Assembly (NCBI GenBank): GCA_026929865.2
Contig: CM049417.1
Location: forward strand, 17,115,001-17,179,000
DNA length: 64,000 bases
Reading direction: 5' to 3'
DNA from: Hyperoplus lanceolatus
Lineage: Eukaryota; Chordata; Actinopteri; Uranoscopiformes; Ammodytidae
Shown: in pieces, positions 43,103 through 54,695 of the stretch
Position numbering within the stretch: position 1 is the stretch's first letter
How the letters are laid out: each line of letters begins with the position of its first letter
The notes under the pieces: generated by a model
The model's database searches: none
What the model saw: the letters and a program-made list of their open reading frames with translations, nothing else
What the model was told of the DNA's origin: nothing
Made by a program: the position numbers and the translations under genes

Positions 43103-44612
43103 TAGGGCTGGGCGATATGGGCAAAAATCAATATCTCGATATTTTTTTACTATATCTCGATACACGATATATATCTCGATATATTTCAAATCTCCTCTAG
43201 AGCACATCCTAAATGCTCAATTAAATTATTTTTTTGCATAACATCACACCAGTAATATGATTTAAATAGTCCCTGCAAAATGTGTCTGCACTAACAATGC
43301 ATTAGCTACATGCACCATGTTTATATTCTTTAGTGCTTTCTATTGGAACAATTTGAAACTTGCACATGGCAAAGAGTTAGCACATTGTATTGATTATTCT
43401 ACATCCTTCCACTCCCATACAATGGATCCAGCATTATTTTATTTGGAAACAGTTTTTTCCATCTTCTGGTAATCTGTAAACTGAGAACACTAATTATGAC
43501 TCATTACAACCACTTACTAATTGTTTATCACCACTAACCCCCTGAAGATAGCAGCCACACTTTAAATGCAGAACCGGTTTTGATCCATAATAGTAGTCTA
43601 TGTGTATAAAAGGCTCTGACATGTATAATGGTTACTGTCGCTTTAAGAGCAGTTGCTCTATAGTGTAAGTTAAGTTTCGTTTTCTGCCTGTTAGTCCGAG
43701 AGATTCATGCGAGCCAAACAGCAGGTGGCTCATCGTCCCTCTGTTACCTGCCTTGTTTGATTCTCCTGTATTTAGTTAATGAAAATAAAACTGGAAGACA
43801 ATCAGAGGATTTAAATAAATACGGCTGAGAATAATAGCCTATAGTCTAAAAGAAAGCAAAGTCTCATCATCATCATTCCTTGCATTCTAACCGATGCACC
43901 ATTCCTGGATGCTATTCATACCTATTGATCTAGCCCTCCTGCATTATCACTAAAACACTGTTTTATTTTAAAAAAATACTCGCAAATGTAGCCTACTTTA
44001 CATAGACTTTTAGTTAATAAACGGTGTGCACCTCCCTTGGTGCTGACATGGACCTACTATAAGAGGCTGCCCGTAATAAATCGGATGCCGTGGTTGTGTG
44101 ACGCTGGACCAAAAACTCCCCGCCCCTCGCCTTCCTCTCATAAGGACCAGGCTCTGTACAGCGGCCGCTATGCTGTCAAGCGCCCGTCTACAAAAAAGGT
44201 CCATGCTATGAACGACAGCCACCATCGCCGTCTTTCGCGCCCCCTCCACCCGCTCGTTCGGCTGTCATAAGAGCATCAGAGCCCTCGCTTTTTTCTCCCC
44301 CTCTCGTCGTTGTTTTCACATGGCGATTAAAGTAAACACTCACAAGGCACAGACTACGTCACAGGTGCGCGCCCAGGAGACTCTGGTTGGGAGGGGTGAG
44401 TGAGTGAGTTGCCAATGCATGTAGTCTGAGGCAGAGAGCCACAGGAAAGAGTGAGAGAAGCGAACACCAGCGAGTCAGCCGGTGGCGGCGGCGGCTAAAA
44501 AAACACATTACGTGCCAATTTGTATTCGATGGTCGCGATAGGGTCATTTTATACATCCCCTGGAGCACATCTCGCGATACATCGAATATATTCGATATAT
44601 CGCCCAGCCCTA
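43103..44612. mobile_element. hAT transposon copy 1 (non-autonomous), in m1ap intron
   Basis: The ends are TAGGGCTGGGCGATATGGGC and its inverted match ATATCGCCCAGCCCTA, with an exact 8-bp target duplication CTACAGCT at 43095-43102 and 44613-44620. Both features define the hAT superfamily. It is 1,510 bp and near-identical to the copy at 48414-49933. Subterminal TATCTCGATA/TCGATATAT repeats mark both ends. The right half is GC-richer but encodes no recognised transposase. Confidence 0.93.
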
Positions 44613-44779
44613 CTACAGCTCACAAGAAATCTGTACAGAAACCAATTAAAACAGAGAGCTACAGACATATGAAGCATCCTGATCTAGCTCCTAAACAAGC
44701 TTGTCATAGGCCAGCACAATATTACTCCCTCATTAGGGTTCATGGTCCCCTTATTACAGGTTTGAGGAAGCACTTGAAG

Positions 44780-44851
44780 TGGAGATGCTGGGGATTGAAC
44801 CCAGGACCTCATACATGCGAAGCACGCGCTCTACCACTGAGCTACATCCCC
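44780..44851 (-). tRNA. tRNA-Ala (anticodon CGC), antisense in m1ap intron
   Basis: A full 72-nt cloverleaf: acceptor GGGGATG/CATCTCC, box A TAGCTCAGTGG, anticodon stem CGTGC/GTATG with two G-U pairs and loop TTCGCAT, T arm CTGGG-TTCAATC-CCCAG. No T4 run follows within about 35 bases on the minus strand. It may be functional in structure but lacks the usual terminator. Confidence 0.8.
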
Positions 44852-45147
44852 TTGTTTTTCAACAATCTAAAGAGTAAAAAATATCAAAAGGTCCACAAAA
44901 ATAGCCTGGCTGTGTAAACGTGCACTATTGTCAGGTCATTTTTGTAAAGATTTCTATCAATTGGAATCATTTTAACATTTAGAAAACGTCATGAAACTTT
45001 CCTTTGTTGTTAAATTTTGACGGGTAAAAAATCTATACAACATTTGATCCATCTGAGTCTTAGCCAGTTAAACCTCTGTTCAGCTATGGGATCACCTGTG
45101 CTGTGTTAGAACTGTTAATGAATACAATTATTGATATGATTTGATGA

Positions 45148-45231
45148 GGAGCACCCCCGGTGGCTCACCGGGTAGAGTGCTCACCATTACGCAAGTCCTT
45201 GTTTACAATGGCCTGTGTTCTATTCTGCTCC
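45148..45231 (+). pseudogene. tRNA-like sequence with a paired acceptor stem (other isotype or SINE head)
   Basis: GGAGCA at the start pairs exactly with TGCTCC at the end of this 84-nt segment. TGGCTCACCGGGTAGAG resembles box A, and TGTTCTATTCTG is a damaged box B (GGTTCGATTCC type). The middle (CACCATTACGCAAGTCC) does not fold into a standard anticodon arm. It is not related to the tRNA-Ala copies beside it. A tRNA-derived SINE head is possible, but no tail is seen. Confidence 0.45.
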
Positions 45232-45345
45232 TAGTTTTTAAATAATGTCAATGTGACAAAGCTTCATATTCATAAGTGAAACAGTTCCTCAACGGTGATT
45301 ACCTGTCATTTTCTGAAACCTTCTTCTGCATAGAGTAATAAGAAA

Positions 45346-45407
45346 TGGATATTTTGGGGATTGAACCCAGAACCTCATGCATTAGCTCTACCATGGGCTA
45401 CATCCTC
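45346..45407 (-). pseudogene. Degenerate tRNA-Ala pseudogene
   Basis: This keeps GGGGATTGAACCCAGAACCTCATGC-type sequence (complement of the T arm and variable loop) and the D arm, but about ten bases of the anticodon arm are deleted, leaving 62 nt. It is in the same orientation as the intact copies on both sides. Confidence 0.65.
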
Positions 45408-45596
45408 TTGTTCAATAGCCTGACTGAATAGTTTTTTGTGTCTTGATGGTGAAAGACACAGCATGATAGCTGTGCCATGTAAGAGCTGTGTAATTCCTTT
45501 CCTGCTCTCCATAATCACCTTTGTGTTATTTTAATAAATCTTTATGTTTCAATATGTTGCATCATAATTCGTGGTAGATGATTTTGCCACAAGATT

Positions 45597-45668
45597 TGGA
45601 GATGCTGGGGATTGAACCCAGGACCTCATACATGCGAAGCATGCGCTCTACCACTGAGCTACATCCCC
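45597..45668 (-). tRNA. tRNA-Ala (anticodon CGC), antisense in m1ap intron
   Basis: A complete 72-nt cloverleaf with acceptor GGGGATG/CATCTCC, anticodon stem CATGC/GTATG, loop TTCGCAT and an intact T arm. It is about 800 bp from the other intronic copy. No T4 terminator is visible just downstream. Confidence 0.82.
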
Positions 45669-47428
45669 TCTCTATATCCTTTGATTGCAAAGACATCAGA
45701 TCCTTAAGCGGGTAAAACCAGGATCTGTCTGAGCTTGGAATTAGACAAATTCCATCATAACATACACTATCCTCTTTGTTTGCACAACATTATTGTATAT
45801 TATGTCATTTCCAATAAGTATTCTGAATCTGAATCCGAATATCTCCAGATCCATTATGAAGGAGCGTCTCTTCAGCTGCAGACTAGCTCAGACTGAAAAG
45901 ACGCCTTTAATATTCAAGCCCTGTACTTCATGTTAATGTGGGGCAGAGGCCACACTTATATGTGTTAAATGATCTCTCTTCAGGTCCATTTCAATGCATT
46001 TAACAGCTGCAAAAACTTATTGGATAAGGAGACTAATTTACATCATTAAGAGCTTAAAACATTCTTTGTTAACATTCCATTTTAGTAGCTGAGAACTACT
46101 CACATCTTAAATCAGACATTCCACATAAAACCAGCGTGTGTATATTTCAAATGCAGCCTCCAGTCTTCTGCTGCTGAGCCATCTGTCTAGGAAGAGTTGT
46201 AAATATGGGTAAAGCTCCAGTAGTTTTCAGTGCCTTTCTGCCAGAATAACCAAGCTATCACCTTTAAGCAGCAGTTGAGTTGAGTGCATAACGTATTTAA
46301 AACATTTTCCTTTTGAGTCCACTTGTGTTCAGTCCATTGAATTGTTGACATTAAATAAAATACTATAGTTATCACTTTGCTGCAGCATATTTAAAAGAAT
46401 TATTCCTATTTTTTTGATATGATTAAAATCTAGTTTACATTCTGTGCATGCTCCAGGCCCAAAATTTGAGACTCTTAATACAACATTTTAGATCATGTCA
46501 GCAAAAGACTGTTTAGGGTGATTGGAATACTATATATTTTGTATTTTATTTAAATGTTGGACATATGGCGAGCGAAATGAGAAAAGAGCCACTGTTCTTG
46601 TTACATTTGAACAACATGTCCTCTGTGCACACAGCTTTGGGCTGTTGACGAGGATTTCTCCGATCCAAGCAGATTCATTAGAAGGCTCTGGACAGATGAT
46701 AACACTAAGACCCACTGTATTCCGACAGCAACAGATATGAATAGCACTATTAGGAGACAGAGATACACTAAGCAGGGACATATGCTTGTCTGTCTGTGTG
46801 TTGCTGATCCACTTATAAAATGCACGTTTTCATCCATATGCTTCTAGCGTTCATGTGTGTGTATGTGTCTAGCTCTATGCTGTGTTCAGCGGCATATTAC
46901 TTTTGGCCAAACAGCAGGAAGCAGACAGCATAATTCATCGATAATCTAATCAGTAATCATCTTTTAATGCTACTGTTAATGTGATTCAGTTGGACATGCA
47001 CCATCAGTCTAACATTAGTTTATCTGCTTTCCCCTCATTAAGCCTATAAATGCCACAAAAAACTGATTTCATTTATTTACATCACAAGACAAGACTTTTT
47101 TTTATGATGTTGTCATTTCGTGCAAATCTACTGCAGAATTCTTCATTAATTCTATAGATGTAATAAAAATGATACAATTCTATAGATATAAAAATATACT
47201 GTATATATAGCCTATATATATAAAAAAAGATATAGAATATATAACAACTTTAAAGAACACAAACTATATTTCATAAAGCTGTTACAATTCAGAAGCTTTT
47301 TATGGGTCCCTTTTTTCAACTCTTTAGGCCTGTCACCGTAACATATTTTTTATTTGAGTTAGGATCCTTTGAGGGCTTTTTGTTCCAGGTGAGGCCTCTC
47401 ATAATATTTTGTGTCGCTACATTCGTAG
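45669..47428. other. m1ap intron 3, right part
   Basis: AT-rich intronic DNA with (TA)-rich simple sequence near 47190-47240. I see no further exon or complete transposon. Confidence 0.5.
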
Positions 47429-47600
47429 GCTACTGTGGTGACCACCCGGCCGGGGCGGGGCGTCGTTCGCCAGTTGGAGATGGGGCTCAAAGACGCCGAC
47501 CTGGCGTCACTGAAGCGGCTCCTGGTGGTGCAGATTGAAAATGAAGCAGACTGGGGCCAGGACAACCCCCCACCTGAGGAGGAACACATTGAGTCTGAAG
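47429..47600 (+). CDS. m1ap: M1AP, third coding exon
   Basis: The 172-nt exon (57 codons plus one base, so the next intron is phase 1) encodes ATVVTTRPGRGVVRQLEMG, then LKDADLASLKRLLVVQIENE and an acidic end, PPPEEEHIESE. The mammalian protein has the same order (TSQPGKEVVKQLEEGLKDTDLA). The acceptor is TTCGTAG|GCT; another AG at 47387-47388 would shift the frame. The donor is GAAG|GTAGGA. The sequence is GC-rich compared with its intronic surroundings, as expected of coding DNA. Exon 5 onward was searched by eye up to 64,000 without success, so intron 4 is probably over 16 kb. Confidence 0.85.
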
Positions 47601-48413
47601 GTAGGAAACAAAAATACAGCATACTCACACTGCTAGTTTACAGTACATGAGTTAAAAGCTGCAAATACAAGAGCTTTTATCAATGGGTCATGTGCTCAAT
47701 CACCATTGTTTTAAATCAATCTTTAATAGATAGTAACTTAACACAACATTAACTAGATCAGGGTTTCTCAACGGGGGCGGTACCAAGGGGGGCGTTCGTA
47801 CAACCTAGGGGGGACCAGGCTGGGACACGAGAGCTTTTTTTTTTTTTTTTTTTATAAATATATTTTAAACTTTCTTAAAAATCTTATAAATCTTTTGACT
47901 GCAAAAATAGGTTACCTGAAATAAACAGCCTATTTTAACTTTTCATGTTTCTAACCCCTCGACCTCTTTGTAACTATTCTCTCCAATGTTCTGCGGTCTG
48001 CTGACTTTCACAGCCTTAGAAAAGAGAAGGCTCTGCAGACAGCCAATCAGAGGTCTTTGAGTCAGAACAACCAGCCAATCAAAGCCTTAGCGGCAGAGGA
48101 ATCAGCCAATCACAGACTAGTATAATGACGTTTACTCATTTTGCTAATGCTAATGCTAGCGCAGCGAGATTCAAACTTAAACTAACTATTGTCTCTGAGG
48201 TGGAGAAAACACAGAGTAATCAGCCAAAGCATGGAGTTAACTAACACACAAGCAGAACCATGTTAAAGACACAACCCTCATATGTTGGAGAGGGAGGATA
48301 TACTAAACGCTGTGCACCGCGAGAGGCTCACTGAAGCCCTGTACAGCAGCCCTATGACAGCAGCAAAGCACAGCTACGTCATGAGCTCTAGTTCGTGGGA
48401 TAACAGTTCAACA

Positions 48414-49933
48414 TAGGGCTGGGCGATATGGGCAAAAATCAATATCTCGATATTTTTTTACTATATCTCGATACACGATATATATCTCGATATATTTCAA
48501 ATCTCCTCTAGAGCACATCCTAAATGCTCAATTTAATTATTTTTTTGCATAACATCACACCAGTAATATGATTTAAATAGTCCCTGCAAAATGTGTCTGC
48601 ACTAACAATGCATTAGGCTACATGAAACATGTTTATATTCTTTAGTGCTTTCTATTGGAACAATTTGAAACTTGCACATGGCAAAGAGTTTGCACATTGT
48701 ATTGGTTATTCCACATCCTTCCACTCCCATACAATGGATCCAGCATTATTTTATTTGGAAACAGTTTTTTCCATCTTCTGTTAATCTGTAAACTGAGAAC
48801 ATTAATTATGACTCATTACAACCACTTACTAATTGTTTATCACCACTAACCCCCTGAAGATAGCAGCCACACTTTAAATACAGAACCGGTTTTGATCCAT
48901 AATAGTAGTCTGTGTATAAAAGGCTCTGACATGTATAATGGTTACTGTCGCTTTAAGAGCAGTTGCTCTAGTTAAGTTTCGTTTTCTGCCTGCCTGTTAG
49001 TCCGAGAGAGAGATTCATGCGAGCGCAAACAGCAGGTGGCTCATCGTCCCTCTGTTACCTGCCTTGTTTGATTCTTCTGTATTTAGTTAATGAAAATAAA
49101 ACTGGAAGACAATCAGAGGATTTAAATAAATACGGCTGAGAATAATAGCCTATAGTCTAAAGAAAGCAAAGTCTCATCATCATCATTCCTTGCATTCTAA
49201 CCGATGCACCATTCCTGGATGCTATTTATACCTATTGATCTAGCCCTCCTGCATTATCACTAAAACACTGTTTTATTTTATTAAAAAAATACTCGCAAAT
49301 GTAGCCTACTTTACATAGACTTTTAGTTAATAAACGGTGTGCACCTCCCTTGGTGCTGACATGGACCTATTATAAGAGGCTGCCCGTAATAAATGGGATG
49401 CCGTGTTTGTGTGACGTTGGACCAAAAACTCCCCCGGCGCTCGTTCGCCTTCCTCTCATAAGGACCAGGCTCTGTACAGCGGCCGCTTATGCTGTCAAGC
49501 GCCCGTCTACAAAAAAGGTCCATGCTATGAACGACAGCCACCATCGCCGTCTTTCGCCCCCTCCACCCGCTCGTTCGGCTGTCATAAGAGCATAAGAGCA
49601 TCAGAGCCCTCGTCTTTTTCTCCCCCTCGTCGTTGTTTTCACATGGCGATAAAAGTAAACACTCACAAGGCACAGACTACGTCACAGGTGCGCGCCCAGG
49701 AGACTCTGGTTGGGAGGGGTGAGTGAGTGAGTTGCCAATGCATGTAGTCTGAGGCAGAGAGCCACAGGAAAGAGCGAGAGAAGCGAACACCAGCGAGTTT
49801 GCCAGTGGGGCGGCGGCTAAAAAACACATTACGTGCCAATTTGTATTCGATGGTCGCGATAGGGTCATTTTATACATCCCCTGGAGCGCATCTCGCGATA
49901 TATCGAATATATTCGATATATCGCCCAGCCCTA
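48414..49933. mobile_element. hAT transposon copy 2, nested in an older hAT
   Basis: It has the same ends as copy 1 (TAGGGCTGGGCGATATGGGC ... ATATCGCCCAGCCCTA), in the same orientation, with exact 8-bp target duplication GTTCAACA at 48406-48413 and 49934-49941. Its 1,520 bp differ from copy 1 by scattered substitutions and a few small indels. An open minus-strand frame of 116 codons (49323-49673) has no recognisable domain. Confidence 0.93.
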
Positions 49934-50005
49934 GTTCAACAACCAATGAAAACGTACACAATTCATTGTAACATATTCAACTTTAATAACATAACATAAA
50001 CAAAC

Positions 50006-50362
50006 ATGGCGGTTAGCAAGAAAAAGTGCCGGCAGTACAATGCCAATGCCAATTAGTTATGGATTTATCCCGTCACCGATGAACACCACTTTACCAATGT
50101 GCCTGCTCTGCAATCAGGTGTTCTCTAATGAGGCCATGAAACCCTCGCGACTACAGGAACATTTAGTGAAAAAACATCCCGAAAAATCAGCTAAAGATCC
50201 ATCCTACTTTAAGTCTCTTAGGGATCAACATTCAAGACGGCCCTCATCAACTCTCTGTTCGCCCGGAACGTCAATCAAAGCGAAAGCGGGTTGGTGGCGT
50301 CCTACAACATCGCTTTATTAATTGCTAAGTCTGGCTTACCGTTCAAGAACTCTGCAGCTTAG
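50006..50362 (+). pseudogene. BED-zinc-finger hAT transposase relic (ZBED/Charlie-like)
   Basis: It opens with ATGGCGGTTAGCAAGAAAAAG (MAVSKKKCRQYN). After a frameshift comes YGFIPSPMNT and the BED finger MCLLCNQVFSNEAMKPSRLQ EHLVKKHP (C-x2-C ... H-x4-H). After a second frameshift and a large deletion it ends with GLVASYNIALLIAKSGLPF, a block found between the BED finger and the catalytic domain in Charlie-type proteins. The DDE core and the dimerisation domain are absent. In life the protein would bind hAT ends through the BED finger; this copy cannot transpose. Confidence 0.82.
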
Positions 50363-50537
50363 AATAATTCACATTCATTATTTTCTAAACGATTTTCTTA
50401 CTGTACTGTATTTGTCTTCCCAAAGTAAAAATAATTTTTATGCACCAAGAAATGTACTTAAATTGTTGCCTTGTCTGAACTAGTTTAACAGACGAATGTG
50501 CATTTAATACAGTATCTCTTTGGCTAATATATGTACA

Positions 50538-50540
<3 letters not shown>

Positions 50541-50581
<41 letters not shown>

Positions 50582-50619
50582 TGTTTTTTTTTTTTTTTTT
50601 TTTTTTTTGGGGGGGGGGG
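50541..50619. repeat. (GT)n microsatellite followed by poly-T and poly-G
   Basis: GT tract 50541-50578, then about 23 T's and about 11 G's, inside the right end of the older hAT. Confidence 0.95.
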
Positions 50620-50687
50620 CGCTAGAGTATCTCGGTAAGGTTAGGGGGGCGTTTGCTCAAAAAAGGTTGAGAACCACTGAACTAGAT

Positions 50688-51753
50688 GAAAAGTACAGCT
50701 TTAAGTCACAAGTTGAAGGAGGCTTTTTATCTCGCTTGTGAACAACTACTCCCCTTTGTCCTCCACATACTTTACTCCTTGGCTTTCTTAATTATCCTCA
50801 GTGGAGGTGTGTAGCACACTCAGGTCGCAATTTATAGCTACAGTCCAAACATTTGCCATTCCTCTGAGTGAGACTAATTTCGTAATGATATGTCATCTTT
50901 GTAATTACATGAAGGTTTAAGTGCTGCGGTCTGAGTAAGTAGAGAGTGCAGTGAGGATTGGATAGGAATGAAGGCGTGGAAAAGAGAAATATAAAGTTGG
51001 AGAAAGACATACAGCGAGAAGGGGAGGGGATGGGAGAAAAAATGAGAGCAAGTGTAAGAGAGAGAGAGAGAGAGGGGTGTGGTAAAAATATATTTACGAA
51101 CCATATGAAATATTTATTCCATTGGGATAACTAGTTATCTGTATCAGTAGAGAGAGTGACTGAAATAGTTTCTCAAAGTGCTTGAGATGTTGGAAACACG
51201 CTAATGATGCTGTGAGTTTTAACCCACCTGACACAATTATGCCAGTTATGTAACCTTGTCGTGCTTGTTGTCATCAACCTCTCGCTGTTATTTTTACGTC
51301 TTATCCATAGGGAAATGTTATGGATTTGCCCCAGTTCACCCCATTAAACCTAGACCTTGTTCACATCTGAGTCATTCTTGCTTTGGCATGCATCTCAAAA
51401 ACAGACCTGCTTGGTTGGGGTAAAATATATATCTTCTTGGAAATGGGGTGCCACTTGTGAATTGAACACGGCGATAGAAGCCAACTATGAGGAACCACAA
51501 TGGAAATAAGTTCTGGACTTTGTAGCGTTATCCTTGACATCAAAGCTGCAAGTTGTAAATCCTGTTAATTATATCAACCAAACTAAATGAAAGCAGAGAA
51601 CATGGACAAAGAATGACCACAAGGGTGTTGAGAACAGATTTTTGTTGATAAAAGCAGATGGTTTCCAGTTTTCTGCAGCTTTTACGTTCTATAGTGCCCT
51701 GTCTTTTAAGCCAAAAGGGATCACAACATAATTACAGAAATAAGAAAGACATA
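50688..51753. other. m1ap intron 4, gene-free stretch
   Basis: It includes a GA tract at 51058-51074. I see no exon. Confidence 0.45.
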
Positions 51754-53274
51754 GGGGAGAATGGGGTAATCTGAGCCACTTTTTACATGTGCTCCCCTCT
51801 AAGGGAGCTAAAATGATTTATCACTCAAATTCACACATTTCCCATTAATTCAGGATGTTTCCTAGAAATGGGCATTAGCAGACTTTTTTAAAGACAAAGG
51901 GCAGTGAAAATATGATTGCTTTAAAAAAAAGTTGTCATGTGGCTCACTTTACCCCAGCTGTGGGGTAAACTGATCCACTTACTTTTTCCACTCTGAAACT
52001 ACCATAACAACACATATTGTAACAGTAAGAATTCTGAAAGCTAGCTACACATTCCAGAACTAATGTCGGACTAGTAAAAGAATGATGGGGTTTGGTCAAT
52101 TAAACAAAGCAAATTTTCTTGAAAGTAACTCTGAACAAAATCAAATACAACATATTATAATTCAAAAGGTTTAATAAGATTCAAATGAAAAATAGAACCA
52201 GTTAGATTAGAACACAGTCTGGGGGTCAGAACACAGAACCCTTAGAGCCAGCTAGTGTCTGGGGGTCAAAGCATAGGAAAATCAGAACCAGCGAGAACAG
52301 CCTGGGACTCAGAACACAGGAGAAGACCCAACTGGATTATAACATCAGCCTGTCATACTCTACAACTAGGCCTACTCTACATTCCAGCCCTGAAGGTTAC
52401 AGGGAAAGATGAGAAGGTGCTCTTTCCGTGTTGTTGCCCCAGGTCGTCTTCCTGGTGTATTTCCTTGGCATGATGGCTTTTATACAATGTGTATGACATT
52501 AAAATAAAACATATGTTATGTAATGTTCAGTAAAATATGTTTAAGACTAAACTTAACTTGTGCCTCATGGTGGGGGAAAGTGAGACAGTGGCTCACTTTC
52601 CCCCACAGCGTTTGGCTCACTTTCCCCCACCACCACAATTTGAGAAAAAACTACCTCTCTTAGCATTTCAGGCTAATCTTCAGTTATCAGCATCACATGG
52701 TTTCATATGTTGGTAGTTCATATCAACACGTATGATAGAAGTTTTTCTATGTGAATACATTAGCTTTGGCACAACAGAAAAAAGAGAGTGCCGTAAAGCG
52801 GAACGCAGGTGGCGAAAATCAAATCTCCAGGTTCATTATGACATCTTCAAAGAGAAACTTTGCACTTTTAACCAGAGATATAAAGTGCAAGGCAGTCTTT
52901 CTTTTCTGACATCATCACCAAAAACAACAACAATGCACGTGCCCTGTTTGCTACTGTCGACAGATTAACAAACTCTCCTGTGTCAGTAGCGTCTGAACAT
53001 CTCTCCACGAGGGCCTGCAATGAATTTGCCTCCTTCTTTACTGAGAAAATTCACAAAATTAGACGCTGTCACTAAAATTAGAAGCTGTCACTGCATCAAT
53101 ACAAAGTTCAACATATGTGTCATCGCTATGCCCACTTAAAATCAATCCAAATGCAATGACACAATTTTATCTGATAAACCACAAAAACCTGGAGGACATT
53201 ATACAACACCTGAACTCCTCCTCCTGTTGCCTTGCCATTCTTCCCACAGGCTTCTTTAAAACTGTTTTAGCTGT

Positions 53275-54117
53275 ATGGCCTCAGATGTTCTACAAATTGT
53301 CAACATGTCCCTTCGGACAGGTGTATTCCCACAGGCCCTGAAAACAGCAGTCATCAAGCCACTCCTAAAAAAGAACAATCTAGATACATCGCTCATGAAC
53401 AATTATAGGCCCATATCTAACTTACCATTTTTAAGCAAAATCATTGAAAACGCTGTTTATCAACAGCAAAATAACTACTTAGCAATGAACAACTGCTTTG
53501 ATGTTTTCCAGTCAGGATTTCGACAACACCACAGCACTGAGACTGCTCTGGTTAAGGTCCTCAATGACATCCACTTAAACACAGACAGTGGCAAAAGTTC
53601 TGTTTTAGTTTTACTGGATCTCAGTGCCGCTTTTGACACAGTTGACCACGGCATATTACTAGATCGACTAGCAAACTGGGTTGGACTCTCTGGAACTGTA
53701 CTAAACTGGTTTGAATCCTACTTAAAGGACAGAGACTACTATGTGTCAATAGGCAATTTCACATCTGAGCGGACACATATTGAATGCGGGGTCCCCCAAG
53801 GTTCCATTCTTCGGCCTCTTCCGTTTAACATCTACATGCTCCCACTAGCTCAGATTATGAATAAGAACAAATTATGCTACCATAATTATGCAGACGACAC
53901 ACAAATTTACATAACCATATCACCAGGAGACTACAGTTCGATACAAGCACTGAGTAAGTGCATTGAACAAATCAATGATGGGAAGTGCCAAAATTTCCTT
54001 CAATTGAACAGCGACAAAACTGAAGTAATTGCCTTTGGTGCCAAAGATGAACAATTAAAAGTCAGCGCACAGCTTACATCTGTTATGCTAGAAACCACAC
54101 ACTTGGTGTTGTCATAG
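53275..54117 (+). pseudogene. L2 reverse transcriptase domain (frameshifted)
   Basis: The 280-codon frame carries the RT motifs in order: AVIKPLLKKNNLD, NYRPISNLPFLSKIIE, FQSGFRQHHSTETAL (fingers), motif A LVLLDLSAAFDTVDH, motif B GVPQGSILRPLPFNIYM and motif C NYADDTQIYI with the two catalytic Asp. The frame is lost after LETTHLV, where LGVVIDSDLN continues in another frame. The ancestral protein copied its own RNA into nicked target DNA. Motif B reads SILRPLPF where SILGPLLF is usual. Confidence 0.9.
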
Positions 54118-54695
54118 ACTCCGACTTGAATTTCAAGAAACACATTACATCAATTAATAAGTCAGCATACTACCACCTTAAAAACATATCAAGAATTAAA
54201 GGACTTATGTCTCAACAAGATTTAGAAAAACTTGTCCATGCATTTATCTTTAGTAGACTTGACTACTGTAACAGTGTCCTTGCTGGCCTTCCAAAAAAAT
54301 CTATCAGACAGCTTCAGCTAATTCAGAACGCTGCTGCTCGAGTCCTCACTAGGACCAAAAAAGTGGATCACATTACCCCAGTTCTGAGGTCTTTACACTG
54401 GCTTCCTGTCACTCAAAGAATTGATTTCAAAATACTGATGTTGGTTTATAAAGCACTAAATGGTTTAGCGCCAAAATACATTACTGATCTGCTGATACGT
54501 TATGAACCGTCCAGAGCCCTTAGGTCGTCTGGGACAGGTTTACTTACAGTCCCAAGAGTTAGGACTAAACGAGGAGAAGCAGCTTTTAGTTTTTATGCAC
54601 CAAATATCTGGAACAAACTCCCAGAAAACTTGAGGTCTGCTGCAACCCTCAGTTCTTTTAAATCGAGTCTGAAGAATTTTCTGTTTCCATTTTAA
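54096..54695 (+). pseudogene. L2 ORF2 C-terminal region
   Basis: Starting in LGVVIDSDLNFKKHI, the frame continues NKSAYYHLKNISRIKGLMS, the thumb-like FIFSRLDYCNSVLAGLPKKS, RQLQLIQNAAARVLTRT, LHWLPVTQRIDFKILMLVYK and ALNGLAPKYITDLL, ending near FKSSLKNFLF. This is the conserved C-terminal half of fish L2 ORF2. It ends at the natural stop at 54693-54695. Confidence 0.9.

Larger units (their letters stand above)
47759..50679 (+). mobile_element. ZBED/Charlie-type hAT transposon, interrupted by another hAT
   Basis: The left end CAGGGTTTCTCAACGGGGGC and the right end (reverse complement CAGTGGTTCTCAACCTTTTT) are Charlie-type hAT termini. The target duplication AACTAGAT is exact at 47751-47758 and 50680-50687. 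A younger hAT sits at 48414-49933, leaving about 1.4 kb of the original. The + strand carries remnants of a BED-finger transposase at 50006-50362. Poly-T (47831-47853; 50586-50608) and poly-G runs sit near both ends. Confidence 0.92.

Noticed and set aside
44669..44917. Open frame crossing the tRNA-Ala copy at 44780 (also 799-1038 and 61180-61383)
   Set aside because: The only conserved part of each is the tRNA itself; the peptide similarity between these frames comes from the shared tRNA.
47387..47428. Earlier acceptor for the third m1ap coding exon at TTCCAG|GTGAGG
   Set aside because: It would put the conserved VVTTRPG block out of frame after the phase-0 preceding exon.
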